From Shouchella xiaoxiensis (GTDB taxonomy: Bacteria; Bacillota; Bacilli; Bacillales; Bacillaceae_D): a stretch of DNA of 64,000 bases. The position numbers were made by a program, and so were the translations under genes. The DNA is taken from assembly GCF_016907895.1 (NCBI RefSeq), contig NZ_JAFBCV010000007.1:62001-126000 (forward strand), given 5' to 3'. Below the pieces are notes generated by a model that worked only from the letters and a program-made list of their open reading frames with translations, did no database searches and was not told where the DNA came from. Positions 60,100 to 64,000 of the stretch are shown here, piece by piece. Numbering within the stretch: the stretch's first letter is position 1; every line of letters starts with the position of its first letter.

Positions 60100-60615
60100 A
60101 TGGAAAAGATAATCGAGCGAAAACATACATACTGGGGTGACATCGTAGATCATAGCTGTAAATTATTACGTCAAACGACTGATTTTACTGTTTTGTTTCA
60201 CGAAATAAAAGATTCTTTTGAAATTAAAACGAATGGAGCTACATTTTACGTTCCTATAGGTACATATACAACTGCCTACTATTGGAAAAATCGCTTCTAC
60301 AATGTTTATATCTGGCGAAATCAAACCGGTCAGTACCTCGGTAGTTACGTTAACTTTGTTTCCAGAACCACATTTACAACACATACAGTCGAGTTTTGTG
60401 ACCTAATCATTGATTTACTTATTCTACCTGATCTATCTTATTCCATCTTAGATATGGAGGAGCTACCTCTCCCTCTTAATCAAATTGAAAACGGAGTAGT
60501 AAAAAAAGAAATGGACGCTTTTATTCAATTGCTCGATTTGTTTATGACTGATCTTTTAAGAGAAGTGAATAACGATTTCCCACATACTATGATGAAGGAG
60601 TATTTATCAAGTTGA
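60100..60615 (+). CDS. DUF402-type protein
   Basis: 171 residues. Core phrases FYVPIGTYTTAYYWKNRFYNVYIW and NQTGQYLGSYVNFVSR, then CDLIIDLLILPDLSYSILDMEELPLPL match the DUF402 beta-barrel, which includes proteins of nucleotide or RNA metabolism; exact reaction unknown. GGAGGGAGATGA before ATG. Stop overlaps the Nudix start. Confidence 0.8.
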   Translation: MEKIIERKHTYWGDIVDHSCKLLRQTTDFTVLFHEIKDSFEIKTNGATFYVPIGTYTTAYYWKNRFYNVYIWRNQTGQYLGSYVNFVSRTTFTTHTVEFCDLIIDLLILPDLSYSILDMEELPLPLNQIENGVVKKEMDAFIQLLDLFMTDLLREVNNDFPHTMMKEYLSS

Positions 60616-61079
60616 ATACATATCCTAATAACAATGGCTTCTCCTTTCTTCGATTTGAAGATGCTAACTCAACTGTTCTCTCCTCTCACACCAGCTTATC
60701 CGGTTCAATGGTTATCCTACAAGTAAACAAACAAGTCCTGCTTTGTTATAATACGTTGCGCAAACAATGGGAGCTTCCAGCTGGCAAACGAGAAGCAAAT
60801 GAAACCCCTCTCGATTGCGCGATCAGGGAGCTCTATGAGGAAACCGGTCAACGTTCTTCCAACCTATCTTTTCTTGGATTTGCCCATAGTACAAATAGGC
60901 GGGGTTTACACAAAATAAATCCGATTTACCAAACGACCAAGCAGACAATTGATCCTTTTATCACCAATAATGAAACTTCTGCCATTCGTTTATGGGATCT
61001 AACGGAACCAATCGGTGCTGTTGCAGAAGTTGATTTTCATCTATTATTTGCATTAAGAGAGAGGCACCTGCATCTTTGA
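60612..61079 (+). CDS. Nudix hydrolase
   Basis: 155 residues, TTG start overlapping the preceding stop by four bases (AAGGAG eleven bases before). Nudix box GKREANETPLDCAIRELYEETGQ has the full Gx5Ex7REUxEExGU pattern, so pyrophosphohydrolase activity on a nucleoside diphosphate derivative is expected. Coupled with the DUF402 gene, suggesting a nucleotide-related pathway. Confidence 0.9.
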   Translation: MNTYPNNNGFSFLRFEDANSTVLSSHTSLSGSMVILQVNKQVLLCYNTLRKQWELPAGKREANETPLDCAIRELYEETGQRSSNLSFLGFAHSTNRRGLHKINPIYQTTKQTIDPFITNNETSAIRLWDLTEPIGAVAEVDFHLLFALRERHLHL

Positions 61080-61276
61080 TAGAAATAACAGGCTGGGACA
61101 AATAGAGATCAACAGAGTAAAAAGACGACTGATTCCAATGAATATCAGTCGTCTATTAATAGTTTCTGCCGTCACGAGAGAACGGAAACCGGAGACTCCT
61201 CCTGTAGCGGGATTGGTATGAGAGTTCGTGTTTTAACGAGAGCTTACTATTTATCCTAGCCCCTCTTACTATGCTT
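61080..61276. repeat. Intergenic region with hairpin and possible dispersed repeat
   Basis: A hairpin at 61123-61154 (AGACGACTGAT / ATCAGTCGTCT, 11-bp arms, no T-run) is followed by a GAGAGAACGGAAACCGGAGA, CTCCTCCTGTAGCGGGATTGG stretch resembling the GC-rich intergenic elements common in alkaliphilic Bacillus genomes. No coding signal. Confidence 0.4.
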
Positions 61277-61372
61277 TTATATGTTTGAGAAAAACGTGAT
61301 TAGCCCAATGAGAGCAAATGCTAAAAACAAGCCAAGGGCAACCCATATTGCAACCTGAAAATTCCTAGACAA
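61277..61372 (-). CDS. 31-residue membrane mini-protein
   Basis: MSRNFQVAIWVALGLFLAFA then LIGLITFFSNI, one span, TTG start with a perfect AAAGGAGG seven bases upstream. Follows the Gfo/Idh gene by 21 bp on the same strand, so likely cotranscribed. Function unknown. Confidence 0.6.
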   Translation of the reverse strand: MSRNFQVAIWVALGLFLAFALIGLITFFSNI

Positions 61373-61393
61373 ACCCCTTCCTCCTTTATGATA

Positions 61394-62446
61394 TTACAGC
61401 TGAACGGTCTTTTTCTGTTCAGACGCTTGGTAAATGCCCTCTAATATTTTCATCAGCTCCAAACCATCCTCTGCCGGAGCAGGACTCGGTCCACCTGTCA
61501 GGCAGGCTTCTGCAAAGGCATCGATTTGTTTCTGGAACGCGCCATTAAAATCAAAGGTTCGTTGATCGATCTGTGGTTCAACATTCAAAATTGTATCATT
61601 CTCTTCCATAACGAGTAGAAGCTCTGGTTCAAGCTCCGCACCGCCCTTTGTGCCAAAAAGTTGCATGGACAGCTGGTCTTTTTTTGTGTGAAGTGAATAA
61701 GAAACATCAACCATGAGCGAGCTGCAGTTTTCAAATGTAATAAGCGCATTGGCTAAGTCTTCTACTGAATTGGCTGATGCATCATAATCAGCCGCCTTGT
61801 AAAATGACAGGTTTTTAATATGGCTGCGGTTGCCTAAATGATCATAAACATGACCTGTGATTGCTTTTACTTTTGGTCGACCCATTAAATACCAGCAGCT
61901 ATCGATAATATGAACACCTAAATCAATAAGTGGTCCACCACCTGAGCGCTCTTTGTCAGAGAACCAACCACCCGGGTTTCCGACCCGGCGCAGCAACGAG
62001 GCTTTTGCATAATAAATATCGCCCAGCCTGTCTTTATCTATAAATGACTTTAACACTTGGGCATTTGTCCCAAACCGCCTAACATAACCAACCTGCAGGA
62101 TGTTTCCACTTTCTCTCGCGGCTTCTGCTACTAGCTCCGCCTCTTTCACCGTCATTGCTAATGGCTTTTCGACAAGAACATGTTTTCCTGCTCGTAAAGC
62201 CCGCACAGCAAGATCTGCATGCGTTTTGTTCCAAGTACAAATGCTGACTGCATCAACGTCAGGACTAGCAAAAACGTCTTCGGGATCTGTGTACACTTGT
62301 CTCACATCGTAGGTAGCAGCTTTTTCTTTGGCGCGTTGTTCATTCATATCGCACAAGCCATACAGCTCAACCTGCTCATTTGCTACATAAGACTTAATAT
62401 GCATATCAGAAATGGTTCCAAGACCTATTACAACTACTTTTAGCAT
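61394..62446 (-). CDS. Gfo/Idh/MocA family oxidoreductase
   Basis: 350 residues. NAD fold VVVIGLGTISDMHIKSY, then the family lysine motif HVLVEKPLAMTVKEAE, and the catalytic GGGPLIDLGVHIIDSCWYL (conserved D and H). Acts on a sugar or inositol-type polyol. Its ATG directly abuts the stop of the upstream isomerase gene (TAAATG), so the pair is a catabolic operon; exact substrate unknown. Confidence 0.93.
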   Translation of the reverse strand: MLKVVVIGLGTISDMHIKSYVANEQVELYGLCDMNEQRAKEKAATYDVRQVYTDPEDVFASPDVDAVSICTWNKTHADLAVRALRAGKHVLVEKPLAMTVKEAELVAEAARESGNILQVGYVRRFGTNAQVLKSFIDKDRLGDIYYAKASLLRRVGNPGGWFSDKERSGGGPLIDLGVHIIDSCWYLMGRPKVKAITGHVYDHLGNRSHIKNLSFYKAADYDASANSVEDLANALITFENCSSLMVDVSYSLHTKKDQLSMQLFGTKGGAELEPELLLVMEENDTILNVEPQIDQRTFDFNGAFQKQIDAFAEACLTGGPSPAPAEDGLELMKILEGIYQASEQKKTVQL

Positions 62447-63361
62447 TTACTTTTCCACCTTCTCATCTAGTGTTTTCCAACCATCTACTTGCACTTCGTC
62501 CCACAGCCGCTTGACATTATTCATGCCAATTCGCGATCCGACAAAACAATCCTCCATTCCTTCAAACTCAATTACCACGTAACCATCGTATTGATCGACT
62601 TTCAGCTGGCGAATGATTTCACGAATCGGCAATTCCCCATGCCCCACAATTGCTCCCCTAAGAAAATTTCCATTCGTCGTTTTAATCCATGGTCCTTCTC
62701 CTGGATTCTCATAGTAGGGACGCACATAAAAGTCCTTAAAATGAACCGTTGCCGCAGCAGGAAGGTTTTTTCGCAGGCCAACGAGAGGATCTTCGTCAAC
62801 GCACAAGAAATTACCTATATCCAATGTAGTTTTAAAGTTATCGCGATTTACTGCCCGCAGCACTCGTTGAACTCGGTCGCTCGCCTGCACATTAAAGCCG
62901 TGGTTTTCAATCGTGGTCGTAATGCCGTATTTTGTTGCATAATCAGCAATTAGTTGACTTCCTAGTACCATTTCTTTAAGATGCTCTTCAAAATAATGAA
63001 TGGAAATTTCTTCGGGTTTTCTAGAAAAACCCGTTAAGTCATGGCGCATCACCTTAATACCCATTTGCTGGACCACATCAACATGTGTTTTTACTCGCTC
63101 TACTTCCGTATAAAAAGCTTCCTCGGTCGCTTGAATAAAATTTGCAGGAATACAGTAAGCAGAGAGTTCAATTCCCGCACTTGCCGCTTTTTCTCTTATC
63201 GCTAAAGCGAGCTCAGGATTATCAACAACAGAATAACCTGCGGGGACAAGCTCTAGATGTGTGCCACCGTTTGCCGCCACCCAATCAATTGCTTCTAAAA
63301 TAGTTATCCTACCGTCCATTAATGCGCTTACTAAACTATATGAACTTAATCCAACTTTCAT
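62447..63361 (-). CDS. Sugar phosphate isomerase/epimerase (AP endonuclease 2-like TIM barrel)
   Basis: 304 residues. TIM-barrel with metal-site residues in LGTTTIENHGFNV-like YGITTTIENHGFN, FKTTLDIGNFLC, TVHFKDF and DGYVVIEFEGMEDCF (E, D, H, E set). Family includes xylose isomerase-like and inosose/tagatose epimerases. GGGGAGGAATAGAG precedes ATG. First gene of the two-gene operon. Confidence 0.9.
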   Translation of the reverse strand: MKVGLSSYSLVSALMDGRITILEAIDWVAANGGTHLELVPAGYSVVDNPELALAIREKAASAGIELSAYCIPANFIQATEEAFYTEVERVKTHVDVVQQMGIKVMRHDLTGFSRKPEEISIHYFEEHLKEMVLGSQLIADYATKYGITTTIENHGFNVQASDRVQRVLRAVNRDNFKTTLDIGNFLCVDEDPLVGLRKNLPAAATVHFKDFYVRPYYENPGEGPWIKTTNGNFLRGAIVGHGELPIREIIRQLKVDQYDGYVVIEFEGMEDCFVGSRIGMNNVKRLWDEVQVDGWKTLDEKVEK

Positions 63362-63546
63362 CTCTATTCCTCCCCTACATTCAATCTCCTCTTACTGTTA
63401 CACTTCGCTACAAACCGATGATTTCCTCTTACTTTTTATCTCTCATCTGAGCGAGACATCGATTATTCTGAGATTTAATCAGCCACAATCTTCCTGTTCA
63501 TAGTATGATGGAACTACCTCATCTATAGTAAAAAGGAGAGAACGAT

Positions 63547-64000
63547 GTGCAGTTAACAATTAAAGCTACAGGTGAACATGTTGAAGTTCTATCACACTTA
63601 CTTGCCAAAAACCCACACCGCTTGTATGAACGTGAGGTAAATGGACATCTTGTCCGTATGTTTTTTTCCCATTTTTCTTATCAGTATGTAGAAGTAACTT
63701 TTTTTGTTACGCCTGACTCTATAGAGCTTTCTCGAGACAATGCCGACGCCTTTGACATTACCTCCTATATTAATGACCGTGAGTTTGCCATCTCCAGCAT
63801 TTTTTGTACGCTGCTCCGCTCTGCGCTTGGCACCGCGTTAAATGGGAAACCGAAGGAAGCTTATTTATCTTGGGTTGATTACGCATTTCAGCTTGAATTT
63901 TCTATTGGTCCTCTTGCCAAACCAGTAGGAGATCACTTGCTAAATCGATTGTTTGAACCGCTTGGTTATGAAGTTTTTATTGAGTTAAGCGATCAGAAAG
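63547..64000 (+). CDS. hen1: Hen1-type RNA 3'-end methyltransferase, N-terminal part, cut by window edge
   Basis: 151 residues from GTG 63547 (AAAAAGGAG eight bases upstream), open to the window end. Phrases ATGEHVEVLSHLLAKNPHRL, SYINDREFAISSIFCTLLRS, ALGTALNGKPKEAYLSW and LLNRLFEPLGYEVFIEL match the N-terminal ligase-activating domain of bacterial Hen1; the C-terminal 2'-O-methyltransferase domain would lie beyond the window. In this system Hen1 methylates the cut RNA end before Pnkp ligates it. Recognition is from memory of the family; domain completeness cannot be checked. Confidence 0.8.
   Translation, partial: MQLTIKATGEHVEVLSHLLAKNPHRLYEREVNGHLVRMFFSHFSYQYVEVTFFVTPDSIELSRDNADAFDITSYINDREFAISSIFCTLLRSALGTALNGKPKEAYLSWVDYAFQLEFSIGPLAKPVGDHLLNRLFEPLGYEVFIELSDQK

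Noticed and set aside
1-64000. tRNA, rRNA, insertion sequences, prophage or CRISPR arrays
   Set aside because: None seen: no transposase or integrase reading frames, no regular spacer-repeat arrays, no cloverleaf candidates recognised by eye.

Overview
The window looks like a chromosomal segment of a spore-forming Bacillaceae, most like the alkaliphilic Shouchella/Alkalihalobacillus group. This rests on Bacillus-type gene content (tagO, ytpB, tcyP, ylmB, metNPQ, an ECF sigma/anti-sigma pair), strong AGGAGG ribosome sites, frequent TTG/GTG starts, Gram-positive leader RNAs (two T-boxes, one SAM-I and one TPP riboswitch) and CcpA-type cre sites. The species assignment is an inference. I see no tRNA, rRNA, insertion sequence, phage gene or CRISPR array. 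Layout: 1-1.6 kb is the tail of a teichuronic-type glycosyltransferase and tagO (wall polymers). 2-15.6 kb is a hemicellulose (aldouronate) utilisation locus: a GntR regulator and GH67 alpha-glucuronidase, then a carbohydrate ABC importer, a DUF624 protein and a GH2 glycosidase, all on the minus strand under several cre sites, with a convergent SGNH acetylesterase. 15.7-27.8 kb is a run of small accessory enzymes (FAD oxidoreductase, four GNATs, RidA, YtpB, two nucleotidyltransferase-fold proteins, two cupins), interrupted by a T-box-controlled second-type methionyl-tRNA synthetase. 27.8-38 kb holds a TPP-riboswitch-controlled YlmB, an MFS/PadR pair, tandem small paralogues, another MFS, a frameshifted HIT pseudogene and the cystine symporter TcyP. 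38.4-42.5 kb is a SAM-riboswitch operon, metN-metP-metQ plus an M20 amidohydrolase (methionine uptake and probable salvage). 42.7-48 kb holds a CynX-type MFS, a TetR with a paired SMR exporter sharing one operator motif, and an ECF sigma/anti-sigma/membrane protein operon. 48.1-51.5 kb is a T-box-controlled, eukaryote-like (type 2) isoleucyl-tRNA synthetase. 53.2-57.3 kb is a sucrose operon (PTS EIIBC, sucrose-6-P hydrolase, LacI repressor) with a very legible promoter carrying two identical palindromic operators and a cre box. 57.4-61.1 kb includes a degenerate ABC-ATPase fused to a LytTR DNA-binding domain, a possible small exported peptide, a DUF402 protein and a Nudix hydrolase. 61.3-63.4 kb is a sugar isomerase plus Gfo/Idh oxidoreductase operon. 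At the right edge (63547 to the window end) begins a gene that reads as Hen1, the RNA 3'-end 2'-O-methyltransferase of the bacterial Pnkp/Hen1 RNA-repair system, which is the most unusual system touched by the window. Recurring themes are carbon-source operons under CcpA plus local repressors, sulfur/methionine acquisition under RNA switches, and alternative aminoacyl-tRNA synthetases of the type often linked to antibiotic tolerance.
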